Below, one piece after another: positions 1 to 10,064 of a DNA stretch of 64,000 nucleotides. The stretch lies in the NCBI GenBank assembly GCA_949300335.1, contig CASGDV010000123.1, positions 1-64,000 on the forward strand, in the 5' to 3' direction. The DNA comes from an uncultured Bacteroidales bacterium (GTDB lineage: Bacteria > Bacteroidota > Bacteroidia > Bacteroidales > UBA932). The first letter of the stretch is position 1. Each line of letters begins with the position of its first letter. A program made the position numbers and the translations under genes. The notes under the pieces are model-generated. The model had not been told where the DNA came from. It saw nothing but the letters and a program-made list of their open reading frames with translations, and did not search any database.

Positions 1-176
1 TTATCAGATGTGTGAATGCAGGCGGACACACACGATGAATGGATAGAGTCGAATTCGTCCGGTGAGTGGATGAAGAAGCACTCATCCGAAGGGAGAATGG
101 AGACGAAGCCGGAACATGGACGGAACAATGCTGACTTTTCAAAAAAAAAGAAGCTGGGCCTCCAGAAAAAATAAAA
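1..176. other. Left-edge non-coding stretch
   Basis: No ORF of useful length or recognisable RNA gene is seen here. It holds small inverted repeats (for example GGATGA/TCATCC around 68-87 and CTGG/CCAG near 154-165) and an A-run. It lies beyond the gapA terminator, so it probably belongs to whatever lies left of the window. Confidence 0.3.
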
Positions 177-209
177 GGAACCGACCCAAAATTGCGTTTG
201 AGTCGGTCC
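160..209 (-). terminator. Terminator of gapA
   Basis: Read on the minus strand, an imperfect stem (GGACCGAC with GTCGGTTCC, 177-209) is followed by a T-rich tract (176-160), about 40 bases after the gapA stop. A second perfect hairpin, TGCGGTT-G-AACCGCA at 220-234, lies between the stop and the terminator. Confidence 0.7.
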
Positions 210-246
210 AATATAAAAATGCGGTTGAACCGCAGTTCAGGCAAAA

Positions 247-1251
<1,005 letters not shown>

Positions 1252-1318
1252 TTATATTTTAAAAGTTCTACAAAAATTTCAATCTGCTTTCGCGTGACCA
1301 TCTCCTGCAAAAACGGTG

Positions 1319-1326
1319 CAAAAGTA
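1319..1326 (-). promoter_or_regulatory. Probable gapA -7 box
   Basis: Minus-strand TACTTTTG fits the Bacteroidetes TAnnTTTG -7 consensus. A weak -33 (ATTG instead of TTTG) lies 18 bases upstream. It sits about 75 bases before the gapA ATG. Confidence 0.5.
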
Positions 1327-1421
1327 CGAAAAATAATGAAATTTCAATAAGTTTTCATCGAAATCTTATGATAAAAGAAACGTACCTGCTTTTGAAGTGA
1401 ACAAGAATACAAAATGTTTGG

Positions 1422-1429
1422 TATATTTG
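1422..1429 (+). promoter_or_regulatory. Probable surE -7 box
   Basis: TATATTTG fits TAnnTTTG, 27 bases before the surE ATG. No TTTG is seen at the usual 19-21 base distance, so the -33 element is weak or absent. Confidence 0.45.
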
Positions 1430-1456
1430 TCGGGTTTGAAATGAATACAGACACAT

Positions 1457-2305
1457 ATGAACATACTTATAACGAATGACGACGGATACAAAGCCAAAGG
1501 AATAAGGGTCCTGGCAGAAATAATGAGACAATTTGGCAGTGTCACTGTCATAGCCCCGAAAAAACACCAGTCAGGAATGTCAATGGCTGTATCTCTTGGA
1601 TTGAAACAGATTGCCTACAGAGATATGGGAAATATTGACGGAGCAGACTGGTCATACCTTGATGCCACTCCCGCAAGTTGTGTAAAGTTCGGACTGAATG
1701 TAAGATTCCCGGACAAGTTTCCGGATGTCGTGGTTTCAGGCATAAATCACGGCTCCAACGCATCTTCGGCTTCTTGCTATTCCGGCACTCTCGGTGCTGT
1801 TCAGGAAGCTGCATTGAACGGAATTCCCGGCATTGGCGTATCACTGAATTCCATGAATCCGGATGCGGATTTTTCTTCGGTCCAGAAATTCTTTCCTGCC
1901 ATATTCGACAAGATAATGGGTAATCTCCCGGAAAGAAAAGGAATATACTACAATGTAAATTTTCCGAAACTGGCTCCTGAAAATATAAAAGGACTCAGAG
2001 TCGGATGCCAGGGAAAAGGACGATGGATCAGGGAATTCCAGGAATGGGACCCTTCCGCATATTCGCATCTTGGAATAACTCCGGAAATGCTCGGCCAGAC
2101 ATCAGTTGCAAATCCGGAAGATGGCGAAAAACTGTACATGATGGTTGGAGACTACCTGGATGACCCGCAGAACAGTACGCTTGCAGACCATCATCTAATG
2201 CAGGACGGCTACGTTTCCATTGTTGCACATAACATAGATACTACGGACTATGATGAATTGCAAAGGATTACAAGCAAAAAAATCGATATGGATTTTCAGA
2301 AATGA
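1457..2305 (+). CDS. surE: 5'/3'-nucleotidase SurE
   Basis: Cytosolic, divalent-metal-dependent phosphatase of nucleoside monophosphates. The SurE signature is clear: ITNDDGYKAKGI at the N-terminus, whose adjacent Asp8-Asp9 bind the metal, then SGINHGSNASSASCYSGTLGA-type core residues around 94-114. At 282 residues it is slightly longer than the roughly 250 of many homologues. The ATG at 1457 follows a TATATTTG -7 box closely. lpxB starts 26 bases after the stop on the same strand, so the two are likely co-transcribed; this pairing is common in Bacteroidales. Confidence 0.93.
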   Translation: MNILITNDDGYKAKGIRVLAEIMRQFGSVTVIAPKKHQSGMSMAVSLGLKQIAYRDMGNIDGADWSYLDATPASCVKFGLNVRFPDKFPDVVVSGINHGSNASSASCYSGTLGAVQEAALNGIPGIGVSLNSMNPDADFSSVQKFFPAIFDKIMGNLPERKGIYYNVNFPKLAPENIKGLRVGCQGKGRWIREFQEWDPSAYSHLGITPEMLGQTSVANPEDGEKLYMMVGDYLDDPQNSTLADHHLMQDGYVSIVAHNIDTTDYDELQRITSKKIDMDFQK

Positions 2306-2331
2306 GCACCGGCAGATAAGACAGACAGGCC

Positions 2332-3528
2332 ATGAAATATTACATCATAGCAGGTGAAGCATCCGGAGACCTCCATGGCTCCAATCTGATGAAAGGGATA
2401 TATCATGAAGACCCTGAAGCGCATATAAGATTCTGGGGCGGCGACTTCGTGAATGAAGTATTTTCAGAAATGTCCGAATACGAGGGAGAATGCGGACTTG
2501 TGAAGCATTACAAGGACGGAGCCATTATGGGATTCTGGGAAGTATTCGTCAAGGCAGGAAAACTTTTGGGAAATGTTAAATTCTGCAAAAATGACATCAT
2601 GTCATGGAAACCCGATGTAGTCATCCTGATAGACTATCCGGGATTCAATTTCAAGATAGCGAAATTCGCACACAATCGCGGGATAAAGGTATTCTACTAC
2701 ATAGCTCCGAAAGTCTGGGCCTCGAGGGAAGGACGTATCAAAGCCCTAAAACGCGATGTTGACAGGCTGTTCATCGTGTTCCCTTTCGAAATACCATATT
2801 TCAAGAGCAAAGGAATAAGTTTCATATACAAGGGTAATCCACTTGTCGATGCGATAGACTCTTCGATTGCCTTAACAGAAGATAGGCAGGCTTTCCTGCA
2901 AAGGAACGGATTGCCTGACAAGCCCTATATAGCCATGCTTGCAGGATCACGCAAGGGAGAAATAAATACGATGATGCCGGTTCTTGCCGAATTTGCAAAA
3001 AGGCTTCACCGCATTCCGGAATATGCCGGATATATGTTTCTGATAGCAGCCGCACCAGCAAGAAACATGTCTGATTATTCAACGTATCTTACTGATGAAA
3101 ATCCTGAAGAAGGACCGGATATAAGGGTATTGTTCGGACAGACGCAGTCCATAGTGAAAAATGCGGAAGCCGCTGTCGTAAATTCGGGAACCGCATCTCT
3201 GGAAACCGTATTGCTCGGAACTCCTCAGGTTGTCGGGTTTATTACTGGGAATCTCACATATGCCATTGCAAAAAGAATTGTGAAAGTAAAATACATCAGT
3301 CTCGGAAATCTGATAATAGACAGGCTTGCATTCAAGGAACTGATTCAGGATGAATGCAATCCGGAAAACATTCTAAATGAAGTAAAGAATATTATCGAAA
3401 ATGGGGAATACAGGAAACGCATGCTCGGCGACTATGCCGAAATAAGGCAAAGGCTTGGAGGCAAAGGAGCATCCAGAGCTGTCGCGTCAGCCATGATAGA
3501 CATTCTTCGGGAAGGCGGGAATCAGTAA
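2332..3528 (+). CDS. lpxB: Lipid-A-disaccharide synthase
   Basis: Inner-membrane-associated GT-B glycosyltransferase (GT19) that joins UDP-2,3-diacylglucosamine with lipid X to make the lipid A disaccharide, so the cell makes lipopolysaccharide. The N-terminal IIAGEASGDLHG motif (residues 4-15), the LIDYPGFNFKIA segment and the C-terminal NSGTASLETVLLGTPQVV nucleotide-binding loop are all family hallmarks. The 398 residues are normal. It is the second gene after surE. Its last 7 bases overlap the end of yggS, which converges from the other strand. Confidence 0.96.
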   Translation: MKYYIIAGEASGDLHGSNLMKGIYHEDPEAHIRFWGGDFVNEVFSEMSEYEGECGLVKHYKDGAIMGFWEVFVKAGKLLGNVKFCKNDIMSWKPDVVILIDYPGFNFKIAKFAHNRGIKVFYYIAPKVWASREGRIKALKRDVDRLFIVFPFEIPYFKSKGISFIYKGNPLVDAIDSSIALTEDRQAFLQRNGLPDKPYIAMLAGSRKGEINTMMPVLAEFAKRLHRIPEYAGYMFLIAAAPARNMSDYSTYLTDENPEEGPDIRVLFGQTQSIVKNAEAAVVNSGTASLETVLLGTPQVVGFITGNLTYAIAKRIVKVKYISLGNLIIDRLAFKELIQDECNPENILNEVKNIIENGEYRKRMLGDYAEIRQRLGGKGASRAVASAMIDILREGGNQ

Positions 3529-4229
3529 GTTCTTTCCCCGAAAATCAGGGTTCCGATTCTTACCGTATTGGCCCCCATTTCAACTGCTATTCTGTAATCG
3601 TGGGTCATGCCGAATGAGAAAACATTGAACTCTCGTGTCAGGTTCGGATATTTGCCGATGCAGGAATTCAGCATGCCTCTCAATGCAACAATTTTCGAAA
3701 AATCATTACGGATGACCCTTTCGTCATCAGTAAAGGTTGCCATTCCCATAAGTCCGCAGAATACTATATTTGCATACTTTTTATCGGAAAACAGTACCGA
3801 CTTTATTTCCTTTTCGGAAAGCCCCTGTTTCGTTTCTTCTGATGCAATATGGTATTCAAGCAGAACTTTTATCCTCATTCCGTTGTTATCACCCCAATTG
3901 TCTATGGCATCCAGGAGATGGATACTGTCAACTGATTCTACAATATTGACATAAGGAAGTACGAGTTTCATCTTGTTTGTCTGAAGATGGCCTATGAAAT
4001 GCCATTCTATATCTTCAAATTTATGACTATCCCCTGTTTCACAGGCAATTTTCTTCAATTCCGCCACCTTGGATGCCAATTCCTGAGGACGGCTCTCACC
4101 GAAAACACGCTGACCGCAGTCATATGCCCCGACAATTGCCGAGACCGGATGGAATTTGGAAACTGCCACCAATTTCACATTTGATGGCAGTTCCTGTTTC
4201 AATTTTCTTATTATATCACCTGATGACAT
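3522..4229 (-). CDS. YggS/PROSC-type pyridoxal-phosphate homeostasis protein
   Basis: Small cytosolic PLP-binding protein of the COG0325 family, an alanine-racemase-like single TIM barrel thought to buffer PLP and maintain vitamin B6 and amino-acid balance; no catalytic activity is established. The PLP lysine lies in LVAVSKFHP near residue 24, and the C-terminal SFGMTHDYRIAVEMGANTVRIG phosphate-binding region is intact. 235 residues is normal. It is the last gene of the DUF349-yidC-yggS unit, 9 bases after yidC, and its end overlaps lpxB by 7 bases tail to tail. Confidence 0.92.
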   Translation of the reverse strand: MSSGDIIRKLKQELPSNVKLVAVSKFHPVSAIVGAYDCGQRVFGESRPQELASKVAELKKIACETGDSHKFEDIEWHFIGHLQTNKMKLVLPYVNIVESVDSIHLLDAIDNWGDNNGMRIKVLLEYHIASEETKQGLSEKEIKSVLFSDKKYANIVFCGLMGMATFTDDERVIRNDFSKIVALRGMLNSCIGKYPNLTREFNVFSFGMTHDYRIAVEMGANTVRIGTLIFGERTY

Positions 4230-4238
4230 ACCGCAAAA

Positions 4239-6104
4239 CTAACGTCTCTTCTTTGCCTGCTCCTTAGCCATCTGCTGCTGCATCTTCTGTGCTTCCTCGA
4301 GTCTCTGCATCCATTTCGACTTCGGTGCAGGTTTGTTTTCAGCCGCCTTCAGCTGCGCATGGATCTTCTTCTCATCTACAAAGAATTTCCTCACTGCCCA
4401 TGTCTGTATCATGGTAATGATATTGGAAAGAAGATAGTAGTAACTCAAACCGCTGGAAAGATTGTTACAAATGAAAAGCATCATTATAGGCATGAGCCAT
4501 ACGCTCATGAACTTCATACCGGCCATGCTCGGATCATTCGACATCTGCGACGATGTCATCTTTGAATAAAGGAACATCGATATTGCCATCAGAAGTGCGA
4601 ACAAGGAAACATGGTCACCATACATAGGAATGTTGAACGGCAAGTCCAGAATGGAATCATATGCACTCAGGTCATCGGCCCACAGGAAGCTCTGCTGGCG
4701 AAGTTCTATGGAAGCCGGGAAGAAACGGAACATGGCGAAAAGAATCGGAAACTGCAGGAGCATCGGCAGACATCCCCCCATCGGACTTATTCCGGCCCTA
4801 CGATAGAGATCCATCATTGCCTGCTGCTTTTTCATCGCATCTTCCTGTTTAGGATACTTTTCATTAAGTTTCTCTATTTCCGGTTTCAGAACATTCATCT
4901 TTGCAGATGACATGTAAGACTTGATGGTAAGTGGAGATATGACAAGTTTTATAAGCAGAGTCATTATCAGAATGACTATACCATAATTACTTATGAAACC
5001 TCCGAGGAAATTGAAGCATGGAATTATGACGAAACGGCTTATCCACCCGACAATCCACCATCCCAACGGGATAATCTTCTCATATTTTTCATCATACGAC
5101 TTCAATGTCTTGAAGTGGTTCGGACCGAAATAAAAGTCAAACGGCACGGTTACAAAATCCGAATCGACGCTGAGTTCCGATCTCATGCTTGCAGAACATG
5201 CCATGAGATCCCTGTTTTCATTACCTTCCTTGAAGAACTCTATATCGAAAGCCCCGGAAGAAAACTCGTTTCCGGCAGTAAGGATAGCCGAGAAGAACTG
5301 CTGCTGGAATGCAAACCACTTTATGCGGGCATCTATATTCTTTTCCGCATTCCTTCCGCGTCCAATTTCTTCAGGCTTCTTGGTATCCGAAAAATAATAA
5401 TCCAGTTTGGAATATTGGACCTCATTCTTATATCCTTTCTCCAAACGAGGTATGATGACATTCCAATCAATATCACACATGGTGACATTCCTCGGGATAA
5501 TTCCGTTCATACCTGCAAAGGAGAGCTCGTTGTGCATCATGTACTCCCCTTCTCTCAATATGAATTTCTGCTGGATATATCCGCCTCCGGAGAAAGGAAG
5601 TCTCATAGTCAATACGGAATCGCTTTTTTCAGCGATTTCAAAAACGAAGTCCTTCGTATTAATCTTTTCTCCTGCGTATACGCTGATTCCATATTCGCTT
5701 TTACCAGGCTGGATCAGATACAAGGCAGTACTGTCATACCTCATGTAATCCTTAATCATCACCGAATAAGGCTGTGCTCCCTTTGTCGTGAATGTTATTT
5801 CCACCTTGTCATTGGAAAGGGTGACAAGCTCTTCATTCCCGGATGAAGCCGCACTCAACAGCGAATCCTTGTATATTGTCCTGACGCCCTTGCCCTCGTC
5901 AACATTATATGAAGAATCCGAAGCGGCTCTGGATGCATTCATCGCTGAATCCGCTGCCATTCTGGCCAGGGCATCCACGCGTGCAGCAGAATCCAGCTGC
6001 GCCTGATATTCCATCTGTTTCCTGTACTGTTTCGACTGATACCACGAAAAGCCGAACAATATTGCAAAAATGAGTACGAAACCGATAACCGTATTCTTAT
6101 TCAT
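4239..6104 (-). CDS. yidC: Membrane protein insertase YidC
   Basis: Inner-membrane insertase that helps membrane proteins, alone or with SecYEG, enter the bilayer. The 621 residues show the Gram-negative plan: an N-terminal anchor (about 5-22), a large periplasmic domain (about 80-350), then the conserved five-helix core starting near WWIVGWISRFVII with the YidC/Oxa1 motif MGGCLPMLLQFPILFAMF. The C-terminus is Lys/Gln-rich, which suits ribosome contact. It follows the DUF349 gene by 18 bases and precedes yggS by 9. The usual rpmH-rnpA neighbours are absent. Confidence 0.97.
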   Translation of the reverse strand: MNKNTVIGFVLIFAILFGFSWYQSKQYRKQMEYQAQLDSAARVDALARMAADSAMNASRAASDSSYNVDEGKGVRTIYKDSLLSAASSGNEELVTLSNDKVEITFTTKGAQPYSVMIKDYMRYDSTALYLIQPGKSEYGISVYAGEKINTKDFVFEIAEKSDSVLTMRLPFSGGGYIQQKFILREGEYMMHNELSFAGMNGIIPRNVTMCDIDWNVIIPRLEKGYKNEVQYSKLDYYFSDTKKPEEIGRGRNAEKNIDARIKWFAFQQQFFSAILTAGNEFSSGAFDIEFFKEGNENRDLMACSASMRSELSVDSDFVTVPFDFYFGPNHFKTLKSYDEKYEKIIPLGWWIVGWISRFVIIPCFNFLGGFISNYGIVILIMTLLIKLVISPLTIKSYMSSAKMNVLKPEIEKLNEKYPKQEDAMKKQQAMMDLYRRAGISPMGGCLPMLLQFPILFAMFRFFPASIELRQQSFLWADDLSAYDSILDLPFNIPMYGDHVSLFALLMAISMFLYSKMTSSQMSNDPSMAGMKFMSVWLMPIMMLFICNNLSSGLSYYYLLSNIITMIQTWAVRKFFVDEKKIHAQLKAAENKPAPKSKWMQRLEEAQKMQQQMAKEQAKKRR

Positions 6105-6122
6105 CTCTCAATCAATCTGTAA

Positions 6123-7949
6123 TTACTCCTCATCAGCGGATGCTGCATCTATCTTTCTTATCTGATCTTCCAACTCCTTCAATTCCTGTTTTGCCTGAGC
6201 AATCCTCTCCTGCATCTGTCTGATGAGAGGTTCGGAATTTTTCGACATTGCAAAGAATCCGATATTGTTCTCGTATGTGACTATATCCTGTTCCTTCTTC
6301 ATGTATTTCTGCACAAGACGCTCCTTTTCACTCTTCGGAGCCTTCACGTAACGCGCCTTTCTGGCTTTCGCCGACAAATCCTTGAACTTGTCGTGCAATG
6401 CATCCTTGTAGGCAGCCGCAATCTTGTCCTTCTCCTTGAAAGGCACGAAACCTATTTCCTGCCACCTGTTCATGAATGCATTCATAGCATCAATATCAGT
6501 ATCTTCATCATTGCTCAGGACATAGGCTTTTATATCCTCCACAAGCTGCTGTTTGGCCTTGAGGTTTCCGTAAAAATCATTTTCAGGTTTGACATTCCTG
6601 TCCCTTTCATTGAAGAAGTCATCACAAGCCGCACGGAAGCGTTTCCACAACTGTTCGGATTTCTTGCGCGGAACAGCTCCGATTTCCTTCCATTGCTTCT
6701 GGAGATTTATGAACTGGTCCGTTGTCTTCTTCCATTCCGTACTGCTTTTCAAAGCCTCAGCAGCCTCACACAAAGCTATTTTCTTTTCCAGATTTGCATT
6801 GATATTGTCTTTGTATTCCGTATAGAAATCACGTTTCCTGTTATAAAAATCATCACATGCGGCACGGAACCTGTCATAAATCTTCTGATTTTCCTTTTTG
6901 GAAGCAAATCCTATCCCCTTCCACTGTTTTTGTATTTCCTCGATTTCCTTGGAACATGAATTCCATTCATTGGAAGAAGAAATCTCGCGCTTTGCAATTT
7001 CCTCCACAAGTTCACACAATCTGGACTTGGCCTCAAGGTTTTCAAGCTGCTTTTCTTTTAGCCCTTCATAATACGCCTGATATTTCCTGTTGATGACAGC
7101 CGTAGCCGCCTTGAACCTGTCCCAAATCTCTTCTCTGAACTGTTTGGCTACCGGACCATACTCCTTCCACTGCTCATGAAGTTTCTGAAGTTCCTTGAAA
7201 GCCTCCACGACATTTTCATTTTCCGCAAGTTTTTCGGCAGCCTCGCAAAACTGTTCCTTCACTTCAAGATTCTTCTTGAAATCAAGATCGCGCAATTCCC
7301 TGTTGATCTTGACCATATCATAGAACTGCTCGACATATAACTGATATGTATCATTGAGATTCCTGAAACTCTGCATCGGAACCGGACCAATGGCACGCCA
7401 TCTGTTCTGGATTTCCCGGAATTCAGGGAAGGTTGCATTCACATCTTCCTGTTTTTCAAGCAAAGCCTTCAGGTCTTCTATGACAGCCTGCTTCTTCTCC
7501 AGATTATCTTCGCGCTCCTTTTCCAACTGCCTGTTGAATTCTGCACGCTCCTTGCGGTATTTGGCATACAGCACCTTGAATCCCCTCTCTATTTCCTCAA
7601 ACGGATTATCGGAAACCTTGTCATCAGGTTCAACGGGAACTTCAATTTCATCCGATGCGGAATCGCCGGAAACCGCTCCATAACCGGCCTCTGATTTTTC
7701 CTTTATGAGTTTTTTATAAAATGCAGATTTTATAGCTTCGGCTTCCTTGAGCAATTTCACCTTGTCTCCGCTGAGAAGAAGTCTGTCAAAAATCTGAGCC
7801 ATTTCGGCCAGACTGAAATCCGAATAATTCACGGTCTCCTCGACTTCCTCCTGTTCAACATTCTCTACTGTCTCATTTACACCTGCCAAAGCTTCATTTT
7901 CAGGTACATCTGATGCTTGCAAAGCATCAGGAATAATCTCTTCTCCCAT
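6123..7949 (-). CDS. DUF349 repeat protein
   Basis: Largely alpha-helical, highly charged protein of 608 residues, predicted cytosolic, with five DUF349 repeats. Each repeat carries a variant of the motif W-(R/K)-x-I-G-x-V/A-P followed by a helix with RF(R/K)AA: see RWRAIGPVP, QWKEYGPVA, QWKGIGFAS, QWKEIGAVP and RWQEIGFVP. An acidic N-terminal segment (1-50) and a coiled-coil tail (about 550-608) flank them. The biochemical role of DUF349 is not established. It is the first gene of the unit with yidC and yggS; its -7 box (minus TATATTTG, 7992-7999) is back to back with that of trmD. Confidence 0.88.
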   Translation of the reverse strand: MGEEIIPDALQASDVPENEALAGVNETVENVEQEEVEETVNYSDFSLAEMAQIFDRLLLSGDKVKLLKEAEAIKSAFYKKLIKEKSEAGYGAVSGDSASDEIEVPVEPDDKVSDNPFEEIERGFKVLYAKYRKERAEFNRQLEKEREDNLEKKQAVIEDLKALLEKQEDVNATFPEFREIQNRWRAIGPVPMQSFRNLNDTYQLYVEQFYDMVKINRELRDLDFKKNLEVKEQFCEAAEKLAENENVVEAFKELQKLHEQWKEYGPVAKQFREEIWDRFKAATAVINRKYQAYYEGLKEKQLENLEAKSRLCELVEEIAKREISSSNEWNSCSKEIEEIQKQWKGIGFASKKENQKIYDRFRAACDDFYNRKRDFYTEYKDNINANLEKKIALCEAAEALKSSTEWKKTTDQFINLQKQWKEIGAVPRKKSEQLWKRFRAACDDFFNERDRNVKPENDFYGNLKAKQQLVEDIKAYVLSNDEDTDIDAMNAFMNRWQEIGFVPFKEKDKIAAAYKDALHDKFKDLSAKARKARYVKAPKSEKERLVQKYMKKEQDIVTYENNIGFFAMSKNSEPLIRQMQERIAQAKQELKELEDQIRKIDAASADEE

Positions 7950-7991
7950 ATTATCAGAGTTTCTAAGTGGTTTATACTAGTTTACAATCCG

Positions 7992-8039
7992 CAAATATAC
8001 CATTTTTTTAGTAAAACTCTAGCCAAAATACTATTTTTG
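7992..8039. promoter_or_regulatory. Divergent promoter region DUF349 / trmD
   Basis: Minus strand: TATATTTG at 7999-7992 facing the DUF349 gene, with TTTG 24 bases upstream (8027-8024). Plus strand: TATTTTTG at 8032-8039 facing trmD, 22 bases before its ATG. Both fit TAnnTTTG; -33 elements are poor. Confidence 0.5.
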
Positions 8040-8061
8040 CAGTCTGATAAGATAATATGAT

Positions 8062-8739
8062 ATGAGAATTGATATACTCACCGTCGTTCCAGAATTGCTT
8101 GAAAGTCCGCTGTCTCATTCGATTGTCGGCAGGGCAAGAGAAAAAGGCATTGTGGAAATTCATGTACACAATATCAGAAAATACGGTAAAGGCCCCAGAA
8201 AACAGGTAGACGACTACAGTTACGGAGGAGATGCCGGAATGGTATTGATGGTGGAACCTGTTCACAGGATGATACAGGAACTTACATCCGAAAGAGATTA
8301 TGATGAAATCATATATCTGTCTCCGGACGGTGAAATTCTGAATCAGAACATTGCTAACGAGTTGTCCATAAAGGAAAACATCATTCTGTTATGCGGACAT
8401 TACAAAGGCATCGACCACAGAATCAGGGAACATCTCGTGACAAGGGAAATTTCCGTAGGTGACTATGTCCTTAGCGGCGGGGAACTACCTGCCGCAATTC
8501 TGGCAGACGCCATAGTGAGACTGATTCCCGGTGCTATAACAGATGAGACTTCAGCTCTCAGCGATTGCTTTCAGGACGGACTTCTCTCCGCCCCCATATA
8601 CACAAGGCCGGCAGAGTACAACGGGTGGAAAGTGCCTGAAATTCTGTTGAGCGGGAATACGAGACTTATACGGGAATGGCAGGATGAACAGGCCATATCG
8701 AGGACAAAGGAACTGAGGCCCAAACTTCTTGACGATTAA
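8062..8739 (+). CDS. trmD: tRNA (guanine-N1-)-methyltransferase TrmD
   Basis: SPOUT-class methyltransferase that makes m1G37 in tRNAs with G at position 36, preventing +1 frameshifting. The N-terminal [12 protein letters not shown], the [10 protein letters not shown] segment, the SAM-binding knot residues [12 protein letters not shown] and the [13 protein letters not shown] motif are all present in 225 residues, the usual size. In many bacteria trmD sits in an rpsP-rimM-trmD-rplS operon; here it is alone with its own -7 box. A strong promoter for a candidate small RNA starts immediately after its stop. Confidence 0.96.
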   Translation: MRIDILTVVPELLESPLSHSIVGRAREKGIVEIHVHNIRKYGKGPRKQVDDYSYGGDAGMVLMVEPVHRMIQELTSERDYDEIIYLSPDGEILNQNIANELSIKENIILLCGHYKGIDHRIREHLVTREISVGDYVLSGGELPAAILADAIVRLIPGAITDETSALSDCFQDGLLSAPIYTRPAEYNGWKVPEILLSGNTRLIREWQDEQAISRTKELRPKLLDD

Positions 8740-8770
8740 TTTGGTTTTATAAAAACTTTGATTATATTTG
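8740..8770 (+). promoter_or_regulatory. Consensus promoter of candidate ncRNA 1
   Basis: TTTG (8740-8743), 19 bases, TATATTTG (8763-8770): a complete match to the Bacteroidetes consensus. No gene starts on the plus strand downstream, only the RNA unit that ends at 8914. Confidence 0.75.
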
Positions 8771-8776
8771 CAAACT

Positions 8777-8914
8777 GTAAGACTTATTAGAGTTTGCGTT
8801 TTAAACTTTAATCTTACGATAAAAGTTACTTCATAAGATTTATCTAACCACTACTAATTAAAAACACACACTACTAACTAACCAAAAGAAGCCTGCAGTG
8901 ATGCAGGCTTCTTT
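8777..8914 (+). ncRNA. Candidate small non-coding RNA, about 138 nt
   Basis: A consensus promoter ends at 8770 and a strong intrinsic terminator ends at 8914, with no ATG-initiated ORF between. The predicted 5' end folds at once: GTAAGA (8777-8782) pairs with TCTTAC (8812-8817), and TTAGAGTTT (8787-8795) pairs with AAACTTTAA (8803-8811), giving a 15-bp stem with a CTTA bulge. A long A/C/U-rich, probably single-stranded stretch (8820-8885) follows, which could be an interaction region. I cannot assign it to a known RNA family. It could also be a long-lived leader remnant. Confidence 0.6.
8886..8914 (+). terminator. Intrinsic terminator of ncRNA 1
   Basis: Perfect 12-bp stem AAGAAGCCTGCA/TGCAGGCTTCTT with a GTGA loop, followed by T. 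On the minus strand the same stem is followed by four T, so it can also stop transcripts from the diaminopimelate dehydrogenase gene. Confidence 0.85.
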
Positions 8915-8985
8915 AACTAACGCTCCGGACTCCATCAATACTGTCCTGATTGCTTTTCCGGTTGATTTACAGAACGATATACTTA

Positions 8986-9885
8986 CTATACCAGATGACT
9001 GATAAGTTCTTCCCTGTCTCCGTACAGCAAGTCTATAACAGGAATCTCAATCAGAGTATAACAGCCGCTGCTCTGTTTCATGGATGCCCTGGCGGCACAA
9101 ACCAGAACCTGCGCTGTCAAAGCCGGATTATTTATCTTCATATTGAACTCGAAAAGCTGGTTCTGTGTCTGACCGGAAACACCCTTTCTCGTAAGATTGA
9201 CCCCGTGTCCCATATCAATCAGGGAATTTACGTCATTTACTTTCATGACATGGGTCTCATCATTTACAAAATACGGATCTTCCTTGATGGCTTTGGCTAC
9301 CGAATCAAATTCATATCCGTCTTCCGTTTCCACATAAACCATTCTTCTGTGAACGCCCGTACCGGTAGGTATGGTCATGGACAATGCAGCCTTGACTCCC
9401 TTGACAGCCTTGACCGCAACCGTATGTCCCATACTCATACCGGGGCCGAAATTTGTATATGTTATTCCTTTAGGTGCAATGGCTTCAAGCAGCGTCCTTA
9501 CAACTGAATCGCTTCCGGGATCCCATCCTGCAGATATCACCGAAACCGCACCATGCTCCTTTGCAACCTTTCCGAGAGACTTTCTCAGATTGACGATGCC
9601 GGTATGGATATCATAACTGTCTACAGTGTTGATTCCCTTTTCCAATATAGGTATGGCGAAACCCTCTATGCTTCTCGTCGGAGCACACAAGATTGCCACA
9701 TCCACTTTCCCAAGTTCATCAATATTTTTTACTACCTGTAAATCAGTCAATTCCTGCGGACAATTTTCCGCTCCTTTTCTCCTTACAACTCCTGCAATTT
9801 CAAAATCCGGAGCAACTCTCAATGTCTCGACTACATACTTACCTATGTTGCCATATCCCACAACGGCAGCTCTTATCCTTTCCAT
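8986..9885 (-). CDS. ddh: Meso-diaminopimelate D-dehydrogenase
   Basis: NADPH-dependent enzyme that reductively aminates tetrahydrodipicolinate directly to meso-diaminopimelate, a one-step route to peptidoglycan cross-links and lysine. An N-terminal Rossmann motif VVGYGNIGKYV, then CAPTRS, the SAGWDPGSDSVVR segment and GHTVAVKAVKGVKAALSMT are characteristic of Ddh. The ATG at 9885 is chosen because the upstream TTG (9894) adds three residues without support. A minus -7 box TATATTTG lies at 9926-9919. Length 299 is close to the usual 300-326. Confidence 0.92.
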   Translation of the reverse strand: MERIRAAVVGYGNIGKYVVETLRVAPDFEIAGVVRRKGAENCPQELTDLQVVKNIDELGKVDVAILCAPTRSIEGFAIPILEKGINTVDSYDIHTGIVNLRKSLGKVAKEHGAVSVISAGWDPGSDSVVRTLLEAIAPKGITYTNFGPGMSMGHTVAVKAVKGVKAALSMTIPTGTGVHRRMVYVETEDGYEFDSVAKAIKEDPYFVNDETHVMKVNDVNSLIDMGHGVNLTRKGVSGQTQNQLFEFNMKINNPALTAQVLVCAARASMKQSSGCYTLIEIPVIDLLYGDREELISHLV

Positions 9886-9918
9886 ATAAAACAAATTATT
9901 ATATTCTTTTCAAGACTA

Positions 9919-9926
9919 CAAATATA
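9919..9926 (-). promoter_or_regulatory. Probable ddh -7 box
   Basis: Minus-strand TATATTTG, 34 bases before the ddh ATG. No good TTTG at 19-21 bases upstream. Its presence suggests ddh is transcribed separately from the GH130-type gene 180 bases upstream. Confidence 0.45.
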
Positions 9927-10064
9927 TCACATTCTGCAATATCCGGAACATTAAATTTCTCTTTTCATTCATGAAAAATCCGCCTCCTGCCCGGATCTGT
10001 TGCGGAATGAAACGAACAAATCACATAACGGTAACAAATTACAACCATTACAATAGCAAAGAAG

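Noticed and set aside
5115..5846. 243-codon plus-strand frame inside yidC
   Set aside because: Antisense shadow of the yidC periplasmic domain, no motif.
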